From NCBI RefSeq assembly GCF_016406105.1, contig NZ_CP066308.1, positions 2,701,501 to 2,765,500 on the forward strand: a stretch of 64,000 nt of DNA. Reading direction: 5' to 3'. The first letter of the stretch is position 1, and each line of letters opens with the position of its first letter. Under the pieces are notes generated by a model. The model saw only the letters and a list, made by a program, of their open reading frames with translations. It did not search any database and was not told the DNA's origin. This DNA is from Brevibacillus composti (GTDB lineage: Bacteria > Bacillota > Bacilli > Brevibacillales > Brevibacillaceae). Shown piece by piece: positions 44,867-52,558 of the stretch. Made by a program: the position numbers and the translations under genes.

Positions 44867-45490
44867 TCAGTCAACCAGATTGATGCCCTTGATTGTGTAG
44901 CCGATGTCATTGAGAAGTGTCTGGAATTCGTCTTCCTGGACACGCTGGCCGCGGATGATTCGCTGGTGGATGTCGGCGATGCGATGGTAGATGGCCGGAT
45001 TTGTCGCCACGTACATGAGGTTATAGCGCGTCTCTGCCTGAAGCCGATTGCGCATCACTTGGGTCACGCGCTGCTGCAGCCGGTCCGTGTGCCCGTTGTC
45101 GATGCGAATGGGCACCCCGCGCGTATAAAGGAGCGAGGGCGAGTGCATGACGGTATCCGGTTTGGTCGCCCCATCCGGGAGGACCCCGATGATCAGCGTG
45201 TCCTTATAGGCGAGGACCTTGATGTCCACTACGCCCGGAATGTTTTCCGCCTGCTGCTCCAGGGTGCGAACCAGCTGCGGTTCCCTGGCATGTCTGTTCT
45301 TTTGCACGATCATGGCTGCCGGGCCCTTGTCTCTGCCTAGCCGGTCATCGGTCATGTTTATCCCGTACGCGTCAAATTTCGCCGGTTTCCCATCGTAATC
45401 TTCACCGCCCTGCTGCTTGTTCGGTGTACACCCCGCTGTGCAAATGCCCGCGAGAACAAGTACGCAGATCGCCTGCTTCCATCGTTTCAA
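44867..45490 (-). CDS. YhcN/YlaJ-family sporulation lipoprotein
   Basis: A 207-residue lipoprotein: the signal ends in GICTAGC (Cys about residue 21). The mature part matches the Spore_YhcN_YlaJ family (ENIPGVVDIKVLAYKDTLIIGVLPDG; RVTQVMRNRLQAETRYNLMYVATNPAIYHRIADI). B. subtilis relatives are found in spores and under forespore sigma control. The start is a TTG at 45490, since the signal peptide begins there and GAGGAGGTG is 8 bases upstream. That ribosome site lies inside a terminator-like hairpin. Confidence 0.87.
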   Translation of the reverse strand: MKRWKQAICVLVLAGICTAGCTPNKQQGGEDYDGKPAKFDAYGINMTDDRLGRDKGPAAMIVQKNRHAREPQLVRTLEQQAENIPGVVDIKVLAYKDTLIIGVLPDGATKPDTVMHSPSLLYTRGVPIRIDNGHTDRLQQRVTQVMRNRLQAETRYNLMYVATNPAIYHRIADIHQRIIRGQRVQEDEFQTLLNDIGYTIKGINLVD

Positions 45491-45492
45491 AG

Positions 45493-45536
45493 AAAAAACA
45501 CCTCCTCACCTCCTAGTCTGGGGAGGCGGTGGTGTT
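45493..45536 (-). promoter_or_regulatory. Terminator-like hairpin containing the YhcN ribosome binding site
   Basis: AACACC at 45497-45502 pairs with GGTGTT at 45531-45536, extended inward by CCTCC/GGAGG with small bulges. On the minus strand the 3' arm is GGAGGTGAGGAGGTGTT followed by a T-run that reaches the TTG start. It can end the transcript of the upstream copper amine oxidase-like gene and hides the ribosome site of the lipoprotein in read-through RNA. Confidence 0.65.
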
Positions 45537-45566
45537 CTTACTCCGTTGCCGTGCTGCTTCATTTTT

Positions 45567-46391
45567 CTAATTCAACAGGGTGAATTTCCCTTCCAGCGTC
45601 TGCTCTTCGTCCCCTCGGGTGGCCGCCAGTGTATATTCCTCGACTGACAGATTTTTCTCTACCAGTTCAAAGAGAAAGCTGCCATCCGGATTGATCGGCA
45701 CTTCGTAATTAACGCCTTCGATATTCAGCACCAGCGAGGAATCCGGCTCAGCCTTCCCTTTTACGCTGAGAATAGTCAGTCCCATGATCTTGCCCAGCCG
45801 GGCACTGATCGATTCGCTGTCAACCAGCTGACTCTCTTTCGAGGGCTGGTTGCCGGCCGCGGGCGGCTCGCTTTTCGGCTGCGGCACGCCCGTCCCCACG
45901 GCAGTTGCCTCTTCGGCAGCTTTCGCCGTTTGCTGCTGAGATTTTTCCGGCGTTTTATCCGCGATCGAGACGGTTTGCGTCGCCGTGTCCCAGTTTACCT
46001 CGTAGGACAGCGCTTCGGCGATAAAGCGAACAGGTACCATCGTGCGCTTGTTGATAATTTGTGCCGGCACGTCAAGCGGGATGGTCTCCCCGTTTCGTCT
46101 GGCAATTTTTTGCGAAACCACCAGCTTGATCTGCGTATCACCTTTTTTGATCACAACCGACCGGTTCTGTTCGTTCCAGTCCACGTCAAAGCCAAGCCCT
46201 TCCGCGATCGGCCGAATCGGGACCAGCGTCCGGCTGTCTTTGATCACCGGCTTCTGATCGGGAAAATGGATCGGTTTTTGACTATATTCGACTTTTACGA
46301 CGGATGGAGGTGCGGTAACCGCGGCCGCAGCCGAAACCGATGCGGGCGCCAGAGATAGTGCCAATGCCAGTGCGGCCCATTTTTTCATCAT
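45567..46391 (-). CDS. Secreted copper amine oxidase N-terminal (stalk) domain protein
   Basis: A 274-residue exported protein. The signal peptide (KKWAALALALSLAPASVSAAAA) is followed by a Cu_amine_oxidN1 domain (KPVIKDSRTLVPIRPIAEGLGFDVDWNEQNRSVVIKKGD; INKRTMVPVRFIAEALSYEVNWD), a Gln/Pro/Ala linker and a C-terminal Ig-like bacterial domain (KAEPDSSLVLNIEGVNYEVPINPDGSF). No catalytic amine oxidase part exists. Such proteins usually bind the cell wall; this role is inferred. Confidence 0.85.
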   Translation of the reverse strand: MMKKWAALALALSLAPASVSAAAAVTAPPSVVKVEYSQKPIHFPDQKPVIKDSRTLVPIRPIAEGLGFDVDWNEQNRSVVIKKGDTQIKLVVSQKIARRNGETIPLDVPAQIINKRTMVPVRFIAEALSYEVNWDTATQTVSIADKTPEKSQQQTAKAAEEATAVGTGVPQPKSEPPAAGNQPSKESQLVDSESISARLGKIMGLTILSVKGKAEPDSSLVLNIEGVNYEVPINPDGSFLFELVEKNLSVEEYTLAATRGDEEQTLEGKFTLLN

Positions 46392-46677
46392 CGCAGATTC
46401 ACTCCATTTCGTTCGACATTTCCTCTACTCTCGTAACTGTACAATACTTGCTGCCGCCTCTTCAAGCCTTTCGCACAGGCGGGATCGCTTTGTCATTGTA
46501 GCTTTCGGCCTGCACGAGATGCAAGACAGAATTGGCTTTCGCCTTGCAAAAAGAGACTTCTTTCCTCCAACTTTTTACCTAATTTGAATTTGTTACATAA
46601 ATGAAACCAATTTCCTACAAAATCGAGCTACAATAGACATACAACGACGACATTTTATCTCGAAAGAGGCCGAAGCG

Positions 46678-49005
46678 ATGAAACGATTTATACCTTTCCT
46701 CATTCTTATCCTGATCATGACAATGATTCCCCCCGGCGGCAGCTCCGCCAACACAACGGCCGTACTTCTCGGAAGTGACGTACTGTTCAGCCAGTTTTCC
46801 GATCTCATCGAGGGAAAGAAAGTGGGATTGCTCACCAACCAAACGGGTGTAGGCAGCAAAGGAGTCAGCACCATCGATGCACTCCGCCGCGAACGGAACG
46901 TACAATTGACCGCCTTGTTCACCCCTGAGCATGGCCTCTACGGGAAAATCCCTGCTGGAGAGCAGGTGGCCTCTTTTCATCATCCCGTTTACGGAATACC
47001 GGTCTACAGCTTGTACGGCGCTGTACGCAAACCGACACCAGAGATGCTCGCCTCTGTCGATATGCTGCTGGTGGACCTGCAAGACAGCGGCGCGGGCAGG
47101 GACACGTATCTCACTACCCTCTACCAATGCATGAGCGCTGCCAAGGAGCAAGGCAAGCCGATTGTCGTCCTGGACCGGCCCAATCCCCTGGGCGGCACTA
47201 TCGTCGAAGGACCTGTCCTGGCGCCTGACTTCCGCTCCCCTGTCGGAGTGGACACCCTGCCGCTCGCTCATGGCATGACCATCGGCGAGTTGGCCCGGTT
47301 TTTCAACCGCCAGCTGGACGCGCCGCTCACCGTCATCCCGATGAAGGGCTACACCCGCCAGATGAATTATCTGGACACCGGTCTTGCCTGGATTCCCTCC
47401 TCGCCGCAGTTCCCTGATCTGGCCGCCGTTTTCGGGTACATGGCGACAGGCTTGGGAGAGGGCACCCCTGTGACGGCCCAAGATCATTTTCGCTGGATCG
47501 GCGGGCCGGGCATTGACTCCGGGCGGTATGCCGACCTGCTGAACGGCGCTCTGCTCCCCGGGGTCATCTTCCTGCCGGAGAACAAAGAGGGCATGGGAGG
47601 CGTCCGCCTGCACATCACGGACCCGCTGCGGTTCAACCCTGCACGGACGGGACTGTACGCATTGGCCTATGCCCATCAGCTCCATCCGTTTCCCGTTCCC
47701 AAAAGCGGTTCATCCCAGTCGATGTTTGACCTTCTGATGGGCACGGACAAAATCGGGCAGTATCTGGAGCAAGGCCTGTCGCCCCAGCAAATCGAGCAGC
47801 AGTATGCAAGCGATCTGGCGGCTTTTCGGAAGCTGCGGGAAATGCATCTCATCTACTCCGGCGAACCGTATGTGCCTACCCAGCCGCTAGTGGCGAAACA
47901 CGCAAGCCCGCCTCCTGCCCCGACCGCTTCGGAGCAGCCGGGGGCGACTGATCCTGCCGCAGCGGGGCAAACGTCACCCGCACAAAGCGGACAGCAGGGC
48001 CAAGCCGGACAGTCTTCAGCACCAAAAGCGCAGCAACCCGCAAAAGATGCGGGCAATTCCGAACCATCCGATCCGTCAGGCAAAGCCGCTCCCGCTGATC
48101 AGCAAAAGCCGCCGGTACAGCCAGCAACACCTGAACAGACCGGACCTATCGGCAACGGAAAGACTGCAGATTCGGCTGAGCCTGGGCAGCCTCCAGCGCC
48201 CCAGCCTACTGCTCCGAACCCATCCGGCAGCACGCCAGCGGCACAGGCGGAAGCAGGTTCTCCCGCTGCTCCCCAAGCGGCAGCGCCAACCGCACCTCCT
48301 CCAGCCGGAACCGGGCAAAGCGCTAAGTCAGGAGCCGGTCAGCCTGCACAGGATAAAGTCGCTTACCTGACATTTGACGACGGTCCCTCGCCGATCACAG
48401 GTGAAATCCTGGACATCCTCAAACAGCATCAGGTCAAAGCCACCTTCTTTGTCGTCGGCACCAGCATTCCCGGCCATGAAGATTTGCTGAAGAGGACCAT
48501 TTCGGAGGGACATGAAGTGGGCGGCCATACCTACTCCCATAATTACCGGACTATCTACAAAGACATCTCCGCCTTTTTCGCCGACCTGGAAAAAGGCAAT
48601 CAGCTCATCGAGCGTGTGACCGGCATCAAACCGACCGTATTCCGCTATCCGGGCGGAAGCACCAATACTATCAGCAAAAAATATCAGAACGCCTCCGTCT
48701 ACAATCAAAAGCACACCGTCATGGGCGCCATCAAAGCAGAAGCAGCCAAACGCGGCTATATCTTCGTCGATTGGAATGTGACCAACGGCGATGCGCGAAG
48801 CAGCAAATACACACCGGAAAGCGCGCTGGCCAACATCAAGGCTCAGGTGAAAAACCAGAAAGAGATCGTCATCCTGATGCACGATGCCGCCACCAAAGAG
48901 GCGACAGCCAAGTCCCTCCCCGCGGTCATCCAGTTTTTAAAAGATCACGGCTACCGCTTTGAGACGATTCGTGCAGACAGGCCGACCGTAGCCACCGTCA
49001 AATAA
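46678..49005 (+). CDS. NamZ-like exo-muramidase fused to polysaccharide deacetylase
   Basis: A 775-residue exported protein with two enzyme domains. After a signal peptide (residues 1-24), residues about 28-400 match DUF1343/NamZ, an exo-beta-N-acetylmuramidase (GKKVGLLTNQTGVGSKG; LFTPEHGLYGKIPAGEQV; LLVDLQDSGAGRDTYLTTLY; VLDRPNPLGG). Residues 400-557 are a Pro/Ala/Gln/Ser linker. Residues 558-765 are a NodB deacetylase: D567-D568 in YLTFDDGPS, metal His H617 and H621 in GHTYSHN, RYPGGSTN, and VILMHDA. It likely degrades and deacetylates peptidoglycan fragments outside the cell. The fusion is unusual. Confidence 0.9.
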   Translation: MKRFIPFLILILIMTMIPPGGSSANTTAVLLGSDVLFSQFSDLIEGKKVGLLTNQTGVGSKGVSTIDALRRERNVQLTALFTPEHGLYGKIPAGEQVASFHHPVYGIPVYSLYGAVRKPTPEMLASVDMLLVDLQDSGAGRDTYLTTLYQCMSAAKEQGKPIVVLDRPNPLGGTIVEGPVLAPDFRSPVGVDTLPLAHGMTIGELARFFNRQLDAPLTVIPMKGYTRQMNYLDTGLAWIPSSPQFPDLAAVFGYMATGLGEGTPVTAQDHFRWIGGPGIDSGRYADLLNGALLPGVIFLPENKEGMGGVRLHITDPLRFNPARTGLYALAYAHQLHPFPVPKSGSSQSMFDLLMGTDKIGQYLEQGLSPQQIEQQYASDLAAFRKLREMHLIYSGEPYVPTQPLVAKHASPPPAPTASEQPGATDPAAAGQTSPAQSGQQGQAGQSSAPKAQQPAKDAGNSEPSDPSGKAAPADQQKPPVQPATPEQTGPIGNGKTADSAEPGQPPAPQPTAPNPSGSTPAAQAEAGSPAAPQAAAPTAPPPAGTGQSAKSGAGQPAQDKVAYLTFDDGPSPITGEILDILKQHQVKATFFVVGTSIPGHEDLLKRTISEGHEVGGHTYSHNYRTIYKDISAFFADLEKGNQLIERVTGIKPTVFRYPGGSTNTISKKYQNASVYNQKHTVMGAIKAEAAKRGYIFVDWNVTNGDARSSKYTPESALANIKAQVKNQKEIVILMHDAATKEATAKSLPAVIQFLKDHGYRFETIRADRPTVATVK

Positions 49006-49031
49006 AGATGGATAAGGAACAGGGCAATCGG

Positions 49032-49062
49032 AACCAACTCTTTACGGGAGTTGGTTTTTTTC
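49032..49062 (+). terminator. Terminator of the NamZ-deacetylase gene
   Basis: AACCAACTC (49032-49040) pairs with GAGTTGGTT (49048-49056), followed by TTTTTTC. Confidence 0.88.
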
Positions 49063-49111
49063 TTCTGGAGATAATACGAGGGACGATTCTTAACACAGGG
49101 AGGAAATGTCG

Positions 49112-49255
49112 GTGAGCTACACCTGTTACCACTGTGAGCACGAGACAGAGAGTGCGAACATGATCACTTTTTTTCGTGGAACGGAGGAAAGAGACGAGCT
49201 TCTCTGCAAAGAATGTTACGCCGACTGGCTAGAGGGCCTGAAGGTGGACGTGTAG
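49112..49255 (+). CDS. Small zinc-ribbon protein, 47 residues
   Basis: A GTG at 49112 with GGGAGG eight bases upstream opens a frame with two CxxC pairs, CYHC near residue 5 and CKEC near residue 33, so a single zinc-binding site is likely. The rest is polar and acidic (HETESANMITFFRGTEERDELL). No known family is recognised. It stands between two strong terminators, which supports its being a separate small gene. Confidence 0.65.
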   Translation: MSYTCYHCEHETESANMITFFRGTEERDELLCKECYADWLEGLKVDV

Positions 49256-49297
49256 CCCTCCCGTCCCCGGTCCCCTTATCCAAAGACGTGCCGGCAA

Positions 49298-49330
49298 AAA
49301 AACCGCCTGAGACAGCTCTCAGGCGGTTAC
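49298..49330. terminator. Bidirectional terminator
   Basis: A perfect 12-bp stem (AACCGCCTGAGA with TCTCAGGCGGTT, 49301-49312 and 49317-49328) with a four-base loop and an A-run on the left, which is a T-run for the convergent ligase gene. Confidence 0.9.
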
Positions 49331-49366
49331 AAACGATTCGCAGCGTTGTCTTTGCCGGTCCCGACT

Positions 49367-50941
49367 TCACGGCCTTGCGGAAGCCAGCCCTTCATACCGG
49401 AGGCGCAGCTCCCGTTTGAGGATTTTTCCGCTGGGATTGCGCGGCAGATTTTCGGCGATCACTACATATTTGGGTGCTTTAAAGGACGACAGACGGCCTT
49501 TGCAAAACTGAATCAGCTCCTCTTCCTGCAGGACCGATCCCGCCTTTGGCACGACGACGGCGGTGACTGCCTCGATCCAATACGGATCGGGTATCCCGAT
49601 CACCGCCACCTCCGAGACGAGGGGGTGCTGGTAGATGACCTCCTCCACTTCCCGGCTGGCTACATTTTCTCCGCCCGATTTGATCATGTCCTTTTTGCGG
49701 TCGACGACAGTGAGATAGCCTTCCTCATCCATGATGCCGAGGTCGCCGGAATGGAACCATCCCCGCTGAAAAGCCGCAGCCGTCTTCTCGGCGTCACGGT
49801 AGTAGCCCAGCATGGCGTGACTCGTGCGGTGTACGATCTCGCCCACCGTCCCTCTCGGCACCTCGCGTCCTTCATCGTCGACGATGCGGGTCTCCACATT
49901 GAGCGACGGCCTGCCGGCTGAGCCTGCTTTGCGGATTTGATCAGACGGCTTGAGTACGGTAGCCAGAGGAGCCACCTCCGTCTGTCCGTAGAAATTCCAG
50001 AACTGCGCCCCCGGCAAACGGCTGCCCAGCTCCCGCAAAATCTCGACAGGCATGATGGCGGCGCCGTAGTAGCATTTCTGCAGGGAAGACAGGTCACGGA
50101 CGGCGAAGTCGGGCGAACGCAACAGGGCGATCCATACGGTAGGCGGACAGAAGAGCTGTGTCGCACGGTACGTCTCTACCGTCTGCAGGATCGATTCTGG
50201 CTGCGCCTGCTCCAAAATGATGCCGCTCGCTCCGAGATACACGTAAGGACCCAAAAAGCAGTGCAGCTGCGCACTGTGAAACAGCGGCAGGGCATGAATC
50301 GCGATATCGTCCTCGGTCATGCCCCCATCAATAATCGTGCTGACATACTCGGACAGCACATTTTTATGCGTCAGCATGACACCCTTTGGTCTGGATTCGG
50401 TTCCGCTCGTGTAGAGAATATGTACAACGTCGTCATCGTCCAACTCCACTTCCGGCTCCTCTGTGCCGCCCTCTGCGAGAAGTGTGCGGAATTCCGGCCA
50501 GTCGCCGGGCCTCTCCGCCGTTTGGGAGATGGAGGCGCGCAGGATCGGGCTGCATCCGGACTGGCGGATCGCCTCGTCAGCCACCGCCTGAAACTCCGGT
50601 GCGGCAAAGACTGCCCTCACTTCTGCATGCCCCAGGATATACGCGACGTCTTCGGCATGAAGCATGTAATTAATCGGGACCATTACGACACCCGCTTTGG
50701 CCAAGGCAAAATTGAGGATGACAAAGTCCATCGAGTTGCGGGAGAGAATTGCTGCCTTGTCCCCTTTTTTCAATCCGTGCTGGAGGATGGCCTGAGCCGC
50801 CTGGTTGACCAGCGTATCCAGCTGCTCATAGGTGAGTGCTTCCTCCCTGAATCGGAGCGCCACCTTCTGCGGAAACCGCCCCCGGCTTCTGCGCAAAATA
50901 TCGCCCAGCGTATGCCTTCTCGCTCTTTGGATCTCCCTCAT
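49367..50941 (-). CDS. Acyl-CoA ligase (long-chain-fatty-acid type)
   Basis: A 524-residue ANL-family adenylate-forming ligase. A3-type motif HILYTSGTESRPKGVMLTHKN (the usual TGT reads as TSGTES), A5 NFYGQTEV, A7 FHSGDLGIMDEEGYL, A8 DRKKDMIKSGGENVASREVEEVI, and A10 NPSGKILKRELR with catalytic Lys. It most likely activates a fatty or aromatic acid with CoA; substrate unknown. It is monocistronic. The ATG at 50941 is preferred over 50947, because GGAGGG then has normal spacing. Confidence 0.9.
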   Translation of the reverse strand: MREIQRARRHTLGDILRRSRGRFPQKVALRFREEALTYEQLDTLVNQAAQAILQHGLKKGDKAAILSRNSMDFVILNFALAKAGVVMVPINYMLHAEDVAYILGHAEVRAVFAAPEFQAVADEAIRQSGCSPILRASISQTAERPGDWPEFRTLLAEGGTEEPEVELDDDDVVHILYTSGTESRPKGVMLTHKNVLSEYVSTIIDGGMTEDDIAIHALPLFHSAQLHCFLGPYVYLGASGIILEQAQPESILQTVETYRATQLFCPPTVWIALLRSPDFAVRDLSSLQKCYYGAAIMPVEILRELGSRLPGAQFWNFYGQTEVAPLATVLKPSDQIRKAGSAGRPSLNVETRIVDDEGREVPRGTVGEIVHRTSHAMLGYYRDAEKTAAAFQRGWFHSGDLGIMDEEGYLTVVDRKKDMIKSGGENVASREVEEVIYQHPLVSEVAVIGIPDPYWIEAVTAVVVPKAGSVLQEEELIQFCKGRLSSFKAPKYVVIAENLPRNPSGKILKRELRLRYEGLASARP

Positions 50942-50947
50942 CTTCAT

Positions 50948-51527
50948 CCCTCCATCTTCTTCCTTCTGCTATTATACTACCAATTGTCAGAAAATTGCTA
51001 AGTGTATAGCTATAAGAAAACCTCTATCGAGGTCGATTCAAGGGGAGCGACCGCGATTTAGCCGTTGCTTATTCTTGCTGTATCAGGAAGAAGATCCGGA
51101 AGCTTATTCTTTCTGATACAGTAAAAAAACCTGACCAGAAGGATCACTGGTCAGGGAGAAGAACTCAAGGTTATGAAGGTTGTACTTACATTATAGTATA
51201 CACTCGAATATATACTCAATCGGTATATTTTAGCATGCAAAAGGCAGCCTCTTTTTGCCGCTTCGGCAGAGCCTGCAAAGAAAAGTGCGGCGACCCGATC
51301 TGCATTACTAAGTCGCCGCAGCCCCCAAGAAATTGATGAGTGCTTACCTAAAGAATATATCAAAGGGTACATACCTTGGAATATGAAGTCGCTGGCTGCA
51401 GATGAAAGTTTTGGTTTTTGCCACAAATCGAAGGGAAAAGCATGAAAAAGCATGCCGTTCCATTGATACCGCTGATCTTCCTCGCTAGAATACGTAATAG
51501 TGGTACTATTCGCTGGAGGTGTTCTCT
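50948..51527. other. Intergenic region with hairpins and an orphan promoter-terminator unit
   Basis: There is no convincing gene in these 580 bases. Contents: an inverted repeat CTGTATCAG (51078-51086) with CTGATACAG (51113-51121) in an A-rich setting; a strong hairpin with poly-A on its left (51130-51155); a promoter-like pair on the minus strand (51190-51219); and a GC-rich hairpin GCGGCGAC/GTCGCCGC (about 51287-51320). AT-rich repeats of the TATACTC kind lie at 51195-51235. Confidence 0.6.
51122..51183 (-). ncRNA. Candidate small RNA of about 60 nt
   Basis: On the minus strand TTGAGT (51214-51219), 18 bp, TATAAT (51190-51195) form a fair sigma-A promoter. About 50 bases downstream comes a perfect intrinsic terminator (CCTGACCAG/CTGGTCAGG, 51130-51155, with TTTTTTT). 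No open frame lies between them. A promoter followed so soon by a terminator can be a small RNA; it might also be a decayed gene. Confidence 0.35.
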
Positions 51528-51836
51528 TTGCTGCATACGCCCATTGGCCGCCTGCGTTTTATCGGCTTGATCGAAGGAATCTCCTATCTCGTACTTTTGG
51601 GCATCGCCATGCCGCTCAAATACCTGGCAGACATGCCCAAAGCCGTGACGATCGCCGGTTCGCTGCACGGACTGTTTTTCGTCCTGTTTATGCTGGCGCT
51701 CGCCCATGTCTTCTTTGCGCACCGCTGGTCCATCCTGCGGGCAGTCGGCGCATTCGTCGCGTCCCTGGTCCCGTTTGGAAACTTCGTTCTCGATGCGCAT
51801 CTGAAAAAAGAAGAAAACGCCATGAAGCGATCTTAA
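51528..51836 (+). CDS. DUF3817 integral membrane protein
   Basis: A 102-residue membrane protein with three hydrophobic segments and the DUF3817 pattern (IGRLRFIGLIEGISYLVLLGIAMPLKYLA; GSLHGLFFVLFMLALAHVFFAHRW; VGAFVASLVPFGNFVLDAHLKKEE). Function unknown. A TTG start at 51528 fits best, as GGAGG lies about 9 bases upstream; a GTG at 51519 touches that site. Confidence 0.82.
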   Translation: MLHTPIGRLRFIGLIEGISYLVLLGIAMPLKYLADMPKAVTIAGSLHGLFFVLFMLALAHVFFAHRWSILRAVGAFVASLVPFGNFVLDAHLKKEENAMKRS

Positions 51837-51851
51837 TCTGAAAAAGCGGTC

Positions 51852-51884
51852 AAAAAGCCCCCAGCATCGGCATTGGGGGCTTTG
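51852..51884 (+). terminator. Terminator of the DUF3817 gene
   Basis: AAAGCCCCCA (51854-51863) pairs with TGGGGGCTTT (51874-51883). Confidence 0.75.
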
Positions 51885-51976
51885 CTCGTCATTCCTTACC
51901 CGCTTCCTGCGATGGGCACGTGCGGAAACGATAAAAAAAGACGGGCTGATCGACCCGTCTGCAATCTCAGAGAATA

Positions 51977-52065
51977 TGGCGGAGGGAGAGGGATTCGAAC
52001 CCCCGTGGGCTTGCACCCTAACGGTTTTCAAGACCGCCCCGTTATGACCACTTCGGTATCCCTCC
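51977..52065 (-). tRNA. tRNA-Ser (anticodon UGA)
   Basis: An 89-nt type II tRNA with acceptor arms GGAGGGA/TCCCTCC, a 3' CCA that is encoded, a long variable arm (about GGGTGCAAGCCC), and GTTCGAATC in the T-loop. The anticodon loop reads CTTGAAA, giving UGA, which decodes UCA serine codons. Confidence 0.95.
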
Positions 52066-52181
52066 GTACGGTTGAAACCGCTATAATAATAGCATAAAAA
52101 CACCGGAATCTCAAGTGCCGGGCCGCACAGAAAGCTGCCTGGCTGCCCGTACAGGGGCAACCAGAAGAAGGGGGGTATATC

Positions 52182-52483
52182 GTGATTTACCAACATGATC
52201 GGCTGCGGGTTCGCCGCTTATCTGAAAGCGACAAGCACTTGCTCGTAAAATGGCTCACCGATCCGGTTATCCTGGAATTTTTCGAAGGCAGAGACAACCC
52301 GCACGACATCGAAAAAGTGAACCGGCATTCGTCATGGCCCCCCAGGCCTGGAATGAAAGAGCCATCCGCTGCTATCAGCGCTCCGGCTTCCGCAAAGTCA
52401 AGCTGCTACCCAAGCATGAATGGCATGAAAAGGAAGCGCGGGACTGCTGGCTCATGGAATACAGCGATCGCCCAATCGGGTAG
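52182..52483 (+). pseudogene. GNAT acetyltransferase (AAC(6')-like), internally deleted and frameshifted
   Basis: The N-terminus (IYQHDRLRVRRLSESDKHLLVKWLTDPVILEFFEGRDNP) is that of an aminoglycoside 6'-acetyltransferase-like GNAT protein, normally about 180 residues. After the motif DIEKVN the frame jumps directly to a C-terminal end in another frame (VMAPQAWNERAIRCYQRSGFRKVKLLPKHEWHEKEARDCWLMEY). About 80-90 codons with the acetyl-CoA binding core are missing. The gene ends at the group II intron 3' boundary. Confidence 0.85.
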
Positions 52484-52558
52484 GGGGCTACCCATTAGTT
52501 GAGTAGCCGACCTCCCACACCACCGTACGTACCGTTCGGTATACGGCGGTTCCTTAGT

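Noticed and set aside
51151..51453. 100-residue frame on the minus strand
   Set aside because: It ends inside a terminator stem, has no ribosome site and reads as random sequence.
51873..52097. 74-residue frame
   Set aside because: It overlaps the tRNA-Ser gene and the preceding terminator.
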